A stretch of 60,935 nt of DNA, taken from DAOSWM01 sp035380045 (GTDB lineage Bacteria > Bacteroidota > Bacteroidia > Bacteroidales > Tenuifilaceae). The DNA lies in assembly GCA_035380045.1 (NCBI GenBank), contig DAOSWM010000016.1, forward strand, positions 1 through 60,935, in the 5' to 3' direction. The translations under genes were made by a program, and so were the position numbers. The notes beneath the pieces were generated by a model. The model did not search any database. It worked only from the letters and a program-made list of their open reading frames with translations, and had not been told where the DNA came from. Shown piece after piece: positions 1-7,280 of this stretch (the first letter of the stretch is position 1; every line of letters starts with the position of its first letter).

Positions 1-2
1 CC

Positions 3-33
3 ATTGAATAATCAATAAAAATCTCTATATTTG
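3..33 (+). promoter_or_regulatory. Bacteroidetes-type promoter of tRNA-Ser
   Basis: A TATATTTG box (26-33) matches the Bacteroidetes -7 consensus TAnnTTTG. An ATTG lies 19 nt upstream (3-6) and fits the -33 element. Transcription should start near 40, about 20 nt before the tRNA. Confidence 0.6.
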
Positions 34-59
34 CGACCGATTTTACACGACCAAACCCT

Positions 60-150
60 GGAGAGATGCCGGAGTGGTCGAACGGGGCGGTCTCGAAAAC
101 CGTTGTCCTGCTTTGCGGGACCCAGGGTTCGAATCCCTGTCTCTCCGCCA
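60..150 (+). tRNA. tRNA-Ser (anticodon CGA)
   Basis: The acceptor stem GGAGAGA (60-66) pairs with TCTCTCC (140-146), followed by discriminator G and an encoded CCA (148-150). The anticodon stem GCGGT/ACCGT encloses the loop CTCGAAA, giving anticodon CGA at 94-96, which reads the serine codon UCG. The long variable arm, with a TCCTG..CGGGA-type stem, is the class II feature expected of tRNA-Ser. The T arm contains GGTTCGAATCC. Confidence 0.97.
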
Positions 151-161
151 AAAGAATTAAG

Positions 162-187
162 TCCCGCCGTAGGGCGGGATTTTTTAT
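162..187 (+). terminator. Rho-independent terminator after tRNA-Ser
   Basis: TCCCGCC (162-168) pairs with GGCGGGA (173-179) around a 4-nt loop and is followed by a T-rich tract. Confidence 0.85.
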
Positions 188-194
188 TGCCCAT

Positions 195-358
195 ACCCGA
201 GCCAAACTCCGTTTGAGCGAGAGGTGTGGGCAATAAAAAAACGGTTGTTTACAACCGGCTTAATTCTTTTGAAGCCTCCCCCTTGGGATCACCGAAGGTA
301 ATCCCTCACAAATCCCCGAGCCAAACTTTGTTTGAGCGAGAGGTGTGGGCAATAAAAT
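195..358. repeat. Two copies of a ~42-bp direct repeat
   Basis: CCGAGCCAAACT(CC/TT)GTTTGAGCGAGAGGTGTGGGCAATAAAA occurs at about 196-238 and again at 316-357, differing only at the two bases shown in parentheses. The copies are separated by about 80 bp that contain the short hairpin CGGTTG/CAACCG (242-257). There are only two copies and no gene inside, so this is not a CRISPR array. It may be a local duplication of a tRNA 3' flank. Confidence 0.7.
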
Positions 359-384
359 AACCGACAGCAATAGCCATCGGTTAT
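357..384 (-). terminator. Terminator of the ABC exporter gene
   Basis: ATAACCGA (357-364) pairs with TCGGTTAT (377-384). On the minus strand the stem is followed by TTTTATT, a suitable U-tract just downstream of the minus-strand gene ending at 404. Confidence 0.7.
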
Positions 385-403
385 TATTGTATATAAGGAA
401 GTT

Positions 404-2239
404 TTATAGTTGCAACTCGTACAACCTTGAGTAAACACCATTCAATGCAAGCAACTCATCATGCTTACCTCGTTCAATAATTTCTCCCTCCTGAAGTACG
501 CAGATTAAATCGGCATTCTTAACTGTGGATAGTCGGTGAGCAATTACAAGCGATGTACGGTTCTTCATCAAATTTTCAATGGCCTCCTGCACCAAACGTT
601 CCGATTCGGTATCGAGGGCAGAGGTTGCCTCATCGAGAATCATAATGGGAGGATTCTTCAGTATTGCACGGGCAATACTAAGCCTTTGACGCTGTCCGCC
701 CGAGAGTTTACTGCCCCTGTCGCCAATATTCGAGTGGTAACCATTTGGCGTAGCCATAATGAAGTCGTGTGCATTGGCAATTTTAGCCGCAGTAATCACA
801 TCCTCCTCGGTGGTCTTATCGATACCAAATGCGATGTTATTATAAAAGGTATCGTTAAAAAGAATCGGCTCCTGATTAACGTTCCCCATTATGCTTCGCA
901 AACCATGAAGGGTGTAGTTCTTCAAATTTACCCCATCAATTAGAATTTCGCCATGTTCCACATCGAAAAAACGGGGTAACAAATCAACGAACGTACTTTT
1001 TCCAGAACCCGACTGACCAACAAGAGCAACGGTTTGGCCTTTCTTTATTGTTAAATTCACATTCTTAAGAACGTTCTCGTTACCATAGCTAAAGCTAACA
1101 TTCTTGTACTCAATTGCCGATGTAAAATCCTTTATTTCAATGGCTCCGGCGCTATTCTTAATCTTATTTTCAGCATGAAGCAGCGAATCAATCCTATCGG
1201 CCGAGGCCATTCCCTTCAGCACGTTGAAATACGCACTTGAGAACGATTTTGCCGGGTTAATAATCATGTAGAAAATAGCAACATAGCCAATTAGCCCTTC
1301 GGGCGAAAGGCTGCCATTTCCCTGAAAAACCAAACGCCCACCGAACCACAAAACCAACACGATTACGATAGTTCCCAAAAATTCGCTGAGCGGGGTTGCC
1401 AAATCGCGGCGGCGCCACATCTTGGTCATAAGTTGAGTGTAGAATGAGTTAACACTCTGAAAACGCTCAGTCATTTTGCCTTCGGCATTAAACGCTTTAA
1501 TAATTCTAAGGCCACCTAAAGTTTCCTCAATTATTGAAAGAAGCGTCCCCATTTTCCTTTGGCCCTTGAAGGAAGTTTTACGTAAAGTTTTTCCTACCCT
1601 ACCAATCAGTCCGCCAGTAAAAGGAAGTAGTAGCAACACGAAAAGGGTAAGTTTGGGGCTCATCACAATGAGGGCAGTAAGATGAACAATAATTAATACT
1701 GGATCCTTAAAAAACATCTCGAGAGAACGAATAATTGAAACCTCAATTTCGCTCACATCGTTGGTCATTTTACTAATAATATCGCCCTTCTTCTCCTCGG
1801 AGTAAAAACCAAGGGGCAACTGCAGAACCTTTGCATACAATGCATTTCGAATATCCTTAACCACTCCGTTTCTAATTGGGGCAATGTACCAGAGGGCGAA
1901 GTATGTAAAAAGGTTCTTGAAAAAAGAAGTTAGCAGTACAAAACCAATTACTACAAGCAGGGCTGAAGCACGGCCATACTGTACAATAAACTGGCTAATA
2001 AAAAAGTAGAAGTAATCAACAAGGTAGGAAAGAAAATCCTTCAAACCATCCTGAGCAACGCTATACTCGGGTTTAACCTCAACCAGCGGTGCGGTTCCAA
2101 AGAGCAGACCAAGAAAAGGTATTATCATTGTGAGGGAAAAGAGCGAGAAAATTGCACCCAACACGTTGCACATAATACTTGAAAAAGCCTTCCACTTGTA
2201 GGGGAAAAGGAACCTGAAAATTTTATAAAATTTCTTCAT
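404..2239 (-). CDS. ABC transporter, fused permease/ATPase (MsbA-like exporter)
   Basis: This 611-aa half-transporter combines an N-terminal exporter-type transmembrane domain (roughly residues 15-330, six hydrophobic segments) with one ATP-binding domain (from about 365). The nucleotide-binding motifs are complete: Walker A GQSGSGKST near 405, ABC signature LSGGQRQR near 512, Walker B IMILDEATSALD near 535, and a switch histidine in VIAHRLST. Such proteins work as homodimers in the inner membrane and export lipids such as lipid A core, or drugs. The substrate cannot be read from sequence. It lies 39 nt downstream of purB on the same strand and probably shares its transcript, ending at the hairpin at 357-384. 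Confidence 0.93.
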   Translation of the reverse strand: MKKFYKIFRFLFPYKWKAFSSIMCNVLGAIFSLFSLTMIIPFLGLLFGTAPLVEVKPEYSVAQDGLKDFLSYLVDYFYFFISQFIVQYGRASALLVVIGFVLLTSFFKNLFTYFALWYIAPIRNGVVKDIRNALYAKVLQLPLGFYSEEKKGDIISKMTNDVSEIEVSIIRSLEMFFKDPVLIIVHLTALIVMSPKLTLFVLLLLPFTGGLIGRVGKTLRKTSFKGQRKMGTLLSIIEETLGGLRIIKAFNAEGKMTERFQSVNSFYTQLMTKMWRRRDLATPLSEFLGTIVIVLVLWFGGRLVFQGNGSLSPEGLIGYVAIFYMIINPAKSFSSAYFNVLKGMASADRIDSLLHAENKIKNSAGAIEIKDFTSAIEYKNVSFSYGNENVLKNVNLTIKKGQTVALVGQSGSGKSTFVDLLPRFFDVEHGEILIDGVNLKNYTLHGLRSIMGNVNQEPILFNDTFYNNIAFGIDKTTEEDVITAAKIANAHDFIMATPNGYHSNIGDRGSKLSGGQRQRLSIARAILKNPPIMILDEATSALDTESERLVQEAIENLMKNRTSLVIAHRLSTVKNADLICVLQEGEIIERGKHDELLALNGVYSRLYELQL

Positions 2240-2278
2240 GAAGAGGATTCGTAAGGGTAATGTTATGTTTTATTTCTT

Positions 2279-3622
2279 CTAAATGCCTGTATAGTTGAAT
2301 GGTGAAATATTCTTGAGCTCGTTTTTAACGTTTGCCGGTACATCGAGGCGATCGATGAATTCGTGCAAGTCGTCGCGAGTTACAGGTTTGTTGGTACGGG
2401 TAAGCCCTTTCAGCATTTCGTAAGGATTAGCATACCCTTCCCTGCGAAGGATGGTTTGTATTCCCTCAGAAATTACAATCCAGTTCCTTTCCAGCTCAGC
2501 CTGAATTGCCGGCAAATTTATTACCAGCTTATCCAGCCCTTTCATAATCGATTTGAATGCAAGAATGGTATGCGCAAAGGGAACCCCAATATTTCGCAAA
2601 ACAGTGCTATCGGTTAGGTCGCGCTGCAGGCGCGAGATGGGAAGCTTAGCAGAAAGATGCTCGTAAAGTGCATTGGCTACCCCAAGGTTGCCCTCGGCGT
2701 TCTCAAAATCGATAGGGTTAACCTTGTGCGGCATGGCCGATGAGCCAACCTCACCCTCCTTAATTTTTTGCTTGAAGTAATCCATGGAAATGTAGGTCCA
2801 CACATCACGGCAGAAATCGATAAGGATGGTGTTGATTCGTTTGAAGTTATCGAAGGTAGCAGCCAGATTGTCGTAATGCTCAATTTGGGTTGTAGTTTGG
2901 GAGCGTTCCAAGCCTAAGGTTTTATTCACGAAGTTGTTTGCAAACTCAACCCAATCGATACTGGGAAACGCAGCAACGTGAGCGTTGAAGTTACCTGTGG
3001 CTCCGCCAAATTTGGCCGAAACAGGAACATCGCGCAGCAGGTTTACCTGCTTCTCTATTCGTTCAACAAAAACCATAATCTCCTTCCCTAGCCTTGTTGG
3101 TGAAGCGGGTTGACCGTGCGTACGGGCTAGCATGGGAATATTTGCCCACTGCTGTGCTAAAACTTTCAAATTTTCAGTTAAGCTATCGAGCAGCGGATAG
3201 TAAACCTCGTGACCTGCATCGCGGAGCATGTAGGGGAAGGCTGTATTGTTTATATCCTGCGAGGTAAGGCCAAAATGGATGAACTCTTTAAAATCGGCGA
3301 GGCCCATTTGGTCGAACTTCTCTTTAATGAAGTATTCTACCGCTTTTACATCGTGGTTGGTAGTTCTTTCAATCTCCTTAACACGAGCAGCATCGTCAAC
3401 GGTGAATTTACGGTAAAGCTTCCGAAGGCTTTCAAACGAATCGGTTGGGAATGAATTTAGCTGTGGTAGCGGAATTTGCTGAAGAGCAATAAAGTACTCA
3501 ACCTCCACCAAAACCCTATACCTTATTAGTGCGTACTCGGAAAAGTAAATATCAAGCTCGCTGAGCTTACCTCTGTATCGCCCATCGATTGGCGAAATGG
3601 CGGTTAAATCGGATAGGTTCAT
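2279..3622 (-). CDS. purB: Adenylosuccinate lyase
   Basis: PurB cleaves adenylosuccinate to AMP and fumarate, and SAICAR to AICAR and fumarate, in purine synthesis. The 447-aa length is close to the 456 aa of the E. coli enzyme. The fumarase/aspartase-superfamily signature SSAMPHKVNPI is at 294-304, with the catalytic serine near 295. TSQD is at 120-123 and the histidine of THGQPASPT near 169. The start MNLSDLTAISPIDGRY matches the usual PurB N-terminus. A TAnnTTTG-type box (CAAAGGTA on the plus strand, 3647-3654) lies about 25 nt upstream of the start. Confidence 0.96.
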   Translation of the reverse strand: MNLSDLTAISPIDGRYRGKLSELDIYFSEYALIRYRVLVEVEYFIALQQIPLPQLNSFPTDSFESLRKLYRKFTVDDAARVKEIERTTNHDVKAVEYFIKEKFDQMGLADFKEFIHFGLTSQDINNTAFPYMLRDAGHEVYYPLLDSLTENLKVLAQQWANIPMLARTHGQPASPTRLGKEIMVFVERIEKQVNLLRDVPVSAKFGGATGNFNAHVAAFPSIDWVEFANNFVNKTLGLERSQTTTQIEHYDNLAATFDNFKRINTILIDFCRDVWTYISMDYFKQKIKEGEVGSSAMPHKVNPIDFENAEGNLGVANALYEHLSAKLPISRLQRDLTDSTVLRNIGVPFAHTILAFKSIMKGLDKLVINLPAIQAELERNWIVISEGIQTILRREGYANPYEMLKGLTRTNKPVTRDDLHEFIDRLDVPANVKNELKNISPFNYTGI

Positions 3623-3646
3623 GCTGGTTCGTAAAAAATTTGTTCA

Positions 3647-3654
3647 CAAAGGTA
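3647..3654 (-). promoter_or_regulatory. -7 promoter box for purB
   Basis: On the minus strand this reads TACCTTTG, matching TAnnTTTG, about 25 nt upstream of the purB start. No clear TTTG is seen at the -33 position. Confidence 0.45.
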
Positions 3655-3769
3655 ACAATTGAAAAACAATTCGAAGAACCTTATATTGTGCGGATATATT
3701 TTTTTATTCATTTTTCAAGGAATAGTTTGATTATGGCAGCTACAAATTCTTTACCAAATTTCAAATTTC

Positions 3770-3777
3770 TATATTTG
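3770..3777 (+). promoter_or_regulatory. -7 promoter box for the glycosyltransferase gene
   Basis: TATATTTG matches TAnnTTTG exactly and ends 13 nt before the ATG at 3791. The leader would therefore be very short. Confidence 0.5.
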
Positions 3778-3790
3778 CCAAAAAAACTGC

Positions 3791-4789
3791 ATGAACAATC
3801 CGCAATTCACAGTAGTAGTCCCTGTTTACAATCGTCCCGATGAGGTTGATGAGCTTCTCCTAAGCCTTACTGAGCAAACAGTAACCAACTTTGAAGTTGT
3901 GGTAGTTGAGGATGGTTCGGCTCAACCCTGTGAAGAAATTGTAAAGCGGTACTCGGAAAAACTCAATATTAAATACTTCTTCAAGCCCAACAGTGGGCCA
4001 GGAACAACTCGTAACTATGGAGCGGAACGCTCACAGGGAGAATACCTGATATTCTTTGATTCCGACTGTATCATTCCCCCAAACTACTTCGAGGTTGTAA
4101 CCAAAGAAGTAGTGGAAAACCCTGTTGATGCATTTGGTGGCCCCGACAGGGCACATGAATCGTTCACTCCCGTTCAAAAAGCCATTAACTACTCCATGAC
4201 ATCGTTTTTCACAACCGGAGGTATTAGAGGTGGCAAAAAGAAGATGGACAAGTTCTACCCACGAAGCTTCAACATGGGAATCGCGTCAGAAGTTTTCAAA
4301 AAAATTGGCGGATTCTCCGCCATGCGTTTCGGGGAGGATGTGGATTTAAGCCTACGAATTGTTGAGCACGGCTTCTCAACACGGCTTTTCACCGAAGCAT
4401 ACGTTTACCATAAACGGCGCACCGATTTCAAGAAGTTTTTTAAGCAGGTACATAACTCAGGAATAGCTCGCATAAACCTCTACCTTCTTCACAGAAACTC
4501 ACTAAAGTTAGTCCATGCGCTACCCTCAGCGTTCGTTATAGCAATGCTACTTTGCGTTGCAGCGGCTCCATTTTTCCCATTCGCACTGGCAGTGCCAGTG
4601 CTTTATAGTGCAATTGTGTTTGTCGATTCGCTGCTGCTGAATAAAAGTGTTAAAGTGGCCCTTCTGAGCGTGCCCGCAGCATGGGTTCAACTGTTCGGTT
4701 ACGGATTGGGCTTTCTCCGTTCGGCATGGAAAAGATTGGTGCTTCGCAGGGGAGAGTTTAAGGCTTTCGAGAAAAATTTTTACAAGTAA
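3791..4789 (+). CDS. Glycosyltransferase family 2, membrane-anchored
   Basis: This 332-aa protein opens with a GT-A fold (TVVVPVYNRPDEVDELLLSL, residues 7-26). It has a DxD-type metal/nucleotide-sugar motif FFDSDC at 89-93 and a GED motif (RFGEDVDLSLRI) near 180. The last third holds three or four hydrophobic segments (about 235-310), so the enzyme probably sits on the cytoplasmic face of the inner membrane. It most likely adds a sugar to a lipid-linked glycan; donor and acceptor cannot be told. It stands alone on the plus strand, with the putative structured RNA downstream. Confidence 0.9.
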   Translation: MNNPQFTVVVPVYNRPDEVDELLLSLTEQTVTNFEVVVVEDGSAQPCEEIVKRYSEKLNIKYFFKPNSGPGTTRNYGAERSQGEYLIFFDSDCIIPPNYFEVVTKEVVENPVDAFGGPDRAHESFTPVQKAINYSMTSFFTTGGIRGGKKKMDKFYPRSFNMGIASEVFKKIGGFSAMRFGEDVDLSLRIVEHGFSTRLFTEAYVYHKRRTDFKKFFKQVHNSGIARINLYLLHRNSLKLVHALPSAFVIAMLLCVAAAPFFPFALAVPVLYSAIVFVDSLLLNKSVKVALLSVPAAWVQLFGYGLGFLRSAWKRLVLRRGEFKAFEKNFYK

Positions 4790-4794
4790 TTTTT

Positions 4795-4894
4795 AATTGT
4801 TAATAACCCTTCCTATTTCTCCCAAAATCTAACTTCAAACCACTAAAAATAGCACATTCGTTTTATTAACAATTGTTAATATCAAGTGTTGATA
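4795..4894. promoter_or_regulatory. Cluster of palindromes upstream of the putative RNA gene
   Basis: AATTGTTAATAA (4795-4806) recurs as its exact inverted copy TTATTAACAATT (4863-4874). The second arm belongs to a perfect 16-bp palindrome, ATTAACAATTGTTAAT (4865-4880). Directly after it lies TATCAAGTGTTGATA (4880-4894), a 6-bp inverted repeat with a 3-nt centre. Placed 65-95 nt before the promoter at 4922-4953, they could be operator sites or part of the glycosyltransferase terminator. Function is inferred only from symmetry. Confidence 0.4.
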
Positions 4895-4921
4895 CTTAGT
4901 GAATTAAATAGGCAAAAAAAA

Positions 4922-4953
4922 TTTGCAGGGTTTGTTAGTTCCATTTACTTTTG
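4922..4953 (+). promoter_or_regulatory. Consensus Bacteroidetes promoter for the putative RNA
   Basis: TTTG (4922-4925), a 20-nt spacer and TACTTTTG (4946-4953) match the TTTG-N19/21-TAnnTTTG consensus at every fixed position. Transcription would start near 4958-4962. No open reading frame of convincing quality follows, so the product is probably non-coding. Confidence 0.65.
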
Positions 4954-4959
4954 TTCTAC

Positions 4960-5582
4960 CAGGTGAGAGATAAAAGGTTGCTCCCAAAGGTAAGGAAAGG
5001 TATCAATTTACTTAGTTGTAATTTTTTCCAATCGTACGAATCGCAAGATTTGCTTACCCGAAGAGCCGAAGTCCAAATCGAAAAGGAGCTTGCTCCCAAC
5101 GAGGAGGTCAGAACCAACCAAAACGCCTAGCGTTCTAATTGGAAATGAGTCGGAAGCAGCAGCACGAAGGGAACCTCGGTTTCCTACAGGGAAGCTGAAA
5201 TCCCCAAATGGTTCTCCGGAACCAAAGTAAGGGTTTGCCAAAGTGAGAGGAAACACTCCACCAAAGCGGCATAATTCGGAAAGGAAGTTACTCCGCGAGG
5301 AAAAAACACCTGAAAGGTTAAGCAGCTTAGGAATAATAACCGCACTAAGGTCTTCGCAAAAAACGACACTTCGTCCCGGAAGTTTTGCCCTCGGGCAAAA
5401 AGAACGGACAACTCAACATTCGCAACTTAGCTGGGGCGAGTGAAGAGCCACGGGCTACCGAGCCACACCGCAAGGTAGAGCAGTAGCCAACCAAAATAAC
5501 GGTAACTTGGCGCAAAAGGAAATGCAAATTTCCCGGAGTGAATGGGAATCAGTCGTAACAGATTGGTTCCCATTACTGTTTT
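4960..5582 (+). ncRNA. Putative large structured RNA, family not recognised
   Basis: This stretch of about 620 nt has no convincing gene. It is purine-rich and looks less AT-rich than the flanks. It contains many self-complementary elements: GGAG(CTTG)CTCC near 5085-5096, AACGC/GCGTT around 5122-5134, GGTTC(TCCG)GAACC near 5210-5223, CTTAG/CTAAG (5326-5348), TTTGCC(CTCG)GGCAAA near 5384-5399, GCTAC/GTAGC (5454-5487), and a 13-bp terminal hairpin (5542-5573). A consensus promoter precedes it. I looked for and did not find the conserved cores of RNase P RNA or tmRNA, or a group II intron domain V. ROOL, OLE, GOLLD and intron-derived RNAs have similar lengths, but I cannot match any of them. Confidence 0.5.
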
Positions 5583-5583
5583 A
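5542..5583 (+). terminator. Terminator-like hairpin at the end of the putative RNA
   Basis: ATGGGAATCAGTC (5542-5554) pairs with GATTGGTTCCCAT (5561-5573), including two G-T wobbles, around the loop GTAACA. It is followed by TACTGTTTT, a modest U-tract. Confidence 0.55.
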
Positions 5584-5803
5584 AATGGGTTATGAAAAAA
5601 TCATTGATTTAAAAAGATAGAACGCAGATTTTACTGATGAAACTGATATACACAGATTCTTCTTACCACAATACCTGCCAGTAGGCAAGGACACATAAGG
5701 CACAACAGGAAGTGGGAAGACCAAAGATGGAAGAGGAGTTAAAGCAGGATAAGCGAATCCGCCTGATTTCGGGTAGGTTGATTGATTGCTTTTGCTGGAA
5801 AAA
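5584..5803. repeat. Gene-free spacer with degenerate interspersed-repeat-like sequence
   Basis: The segment around 5620-5665 (GAACGCAGATTTTACTGATG followed by ACACAGATTC) resembles the degenerate repeats often seen between Bacteroidetes genes. TGCC-AGTA-GGCA (5676-5687) is a short hairpin resembling one at 18927-18940. No gene is supported here. Confidence 0.35.
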
Positions 5804-7210
5804 TTATTCCTTATAGCCAAAAAGTTTCTTCTCCTTAATGGTTTTGGAAACGTACTTGGGCACCATTTTTTCCCAACTCCTATCGTTCGATTGAAGTAAG
5901 CGGAGCACTTCGTGCGGTGTAATGTGAAGCCATTTTGTTTTGGCTTGACGTAAATTTCGGATTTTTCTATTTTCAACCAGAAAATCGAAAATGTGCTTTA
6001 CGTCTGCTTCCAGCTCCACATCGTCAACCAGAACAATTTTACCAGTTGACCTATCGAGCGCTGGATAAATGTAGAAACGTGTGTTATCGGGGAACATTCG
6101 ACCCATGGCCTCGAGAATTCCACCGCGAAGGTTCTGGTAGTACTTCTTCTCCATCACCTTCCGGAACGTGGGTACACCTAATATTACTCTTAAATTCAAA
6201 AGTTTGAAACGGTTAAAGTAGTCAACAAGCTTATAGAACTCCTGGAAATTTGAAACCAGTACGTTCTGACCCATCCCGTTGAGCAGGTCAACCCTGTCGA
6301 GAAAATCGCGCTCGTTCAGCTCGCCTTCCTCCAACAGGTTATTGAGGGTAATTTCGCATATCTGCAAAGTAGTATGCGGCGAAAAGTTTTTATCCTCCTT
6401 GAAAAGCGAGTACGAGGTTTTCAGGATATCAAATCCAACATAGGTAATTGGGCGGAAACGCCCACGAAGCACCAGCGCATTCTTCTTGTAAAGAAAATCC
6501 GATGGTTGATGAACATTCCCGTACCTGTCGAACATTACGGCGGGAGTCATCCCGTTTTTCACCAGCTGAACGCAAAGCAGGCGATTGTCCACATACTCCA
6601 AATCGGGACCGGTCATTCGAGCCATGGTAATTTCAACCCGGTCGGTGTCCAGATTATCGAGTAGCGATTGCAAAAAAATATTCGGCCTATCGTGGTAGTA
6701 GAAACAAGCGTAAATAAGATTTATACCAAGTATTCCAAGGGTTTGCTGCTGTAATAAACCATCATTCTCCTTAAGCCGAACATGAATTACAACCTCGTTG
6801 GGTTGCCGCTGATTTGAAAGTTCAAACTTTACTCCGAGCCAGCCCTGCCCTTGGTTATTTTTCTTGTAGTTCAGCGTTTCAACGGTATTTGCGAAGGCAA
6901 AAAATCGGATGCCCGATTCACGCTTCTGGTCGAGAACATTCAGCAGTTCGTTGTACTCACCGTGAAGCATTTGTTCTAACCGTGGCAGACTCACGTATCG
7001 TCCGCTTTCGCCTTGATTGTAAAGATGATCGCTGAAAGTTTTGTCGTAAGCCGAGATAGTTTTGGCAATAGTTCCCGATGCACCACCAACCTGAAAAAAG
7101 TAACGGGCAACCTCCTGCCCTCCCCCAATTTCAGCAATAGTTCCGTACTTACTCCTATCGAGGTTCAGAAGCAACGCCTTGCGTTTTGTGCTATAAATTT
7201 CTCGGCTCAT
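5804..7210 (-). CDS. Conserved-looking protein of unknown function, 468 aa
   Basis: I do not recognise a named family. The N-terminus is glycine-rich and looks conserved: IAEIGGGQEVARYFFQVGGA (about 24-43), followed by SGTIAKTISAYDKTFSD. There is no signal peptide or membrane segment, so the protein should be cytoplasmic. The C-terminal third is basic and ends in a lysine-rich tail. Its composition and regular ORF look like a real gene. It stands alone on the minus strand between the putative RNA and the phosphoglycerol-transferase-like gene. Automated names for relatives may be unreliable, and I assign no function. Confidence 0.75.
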   Translation of the reverse strand: MSREIYSTKRKALLLNLDRSKYGTIAEIGGGQEVARYFFQVGGASGTIAKTISAYDKTFSDHLYNQGESGRYVSLPRLEQMLHGEYNELLNVLDQKRESGIRFFAFANTVETLNYKKNNQGQGWLGVKFELSNQRQPNEVVIHVRLKENDGLLQQQTLGILGINLIYACFYYHDRPNIFLQSLLDNLDTDRVEITMARMTGPDLEYVDNRLLCVQLVKNGMTPAVMFDRYGNVHQPSDFLYKKNALVLRGRFRPITYVGFDILKTSYSLFKEDKNFSPHTTLQICEITLNNLLEEGELNERDFLDRVDLLNGMGQNVLVSNFQEFYKLVDYFNRFKLLNLRVILGVPTFRKVMEKKYYQNLRGGILEAMGRMFPDNTRFYIYPALDRSTGKIVLVDDVELEADVKHIFDFLVENRKIRNLRQAKTKWLHITPHEVLRLLQSNDRSWEKMVPKYVSKTIKEKKLFGYKE

Positions 7211-7280
7211 TTACAACTTTACTGAAAAATAAATATATGATAATTATATAGTTAAACAAAATTTTTCCATTCATGTTGAG

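Noticed and set aside
195..358. CRISPR array near the tRNA gene
   Set aside because: Only two repeat copies, no regular spacers and no cas genes in the window.
5008..5527. Overlapping short ORFs on both strands within the putative RNA gene (for example 5008-5256, 5184-5411, 5243-5443)
   Set aside because: They overlap each other on both strands, have no family features, and their sequences follow the hairpin structure of the DNA. A non-coding reading is more likely.
4960..5582. RNase P RNA, tmRNA or group II intron identity for this RNA
   Set aside because: The conserved GAGGAAAGTCC core and partner strand of RNase P, the tmRNA tRNA-like end with TTCGA loop, and the intron domain V hairpin were looked for and not found.
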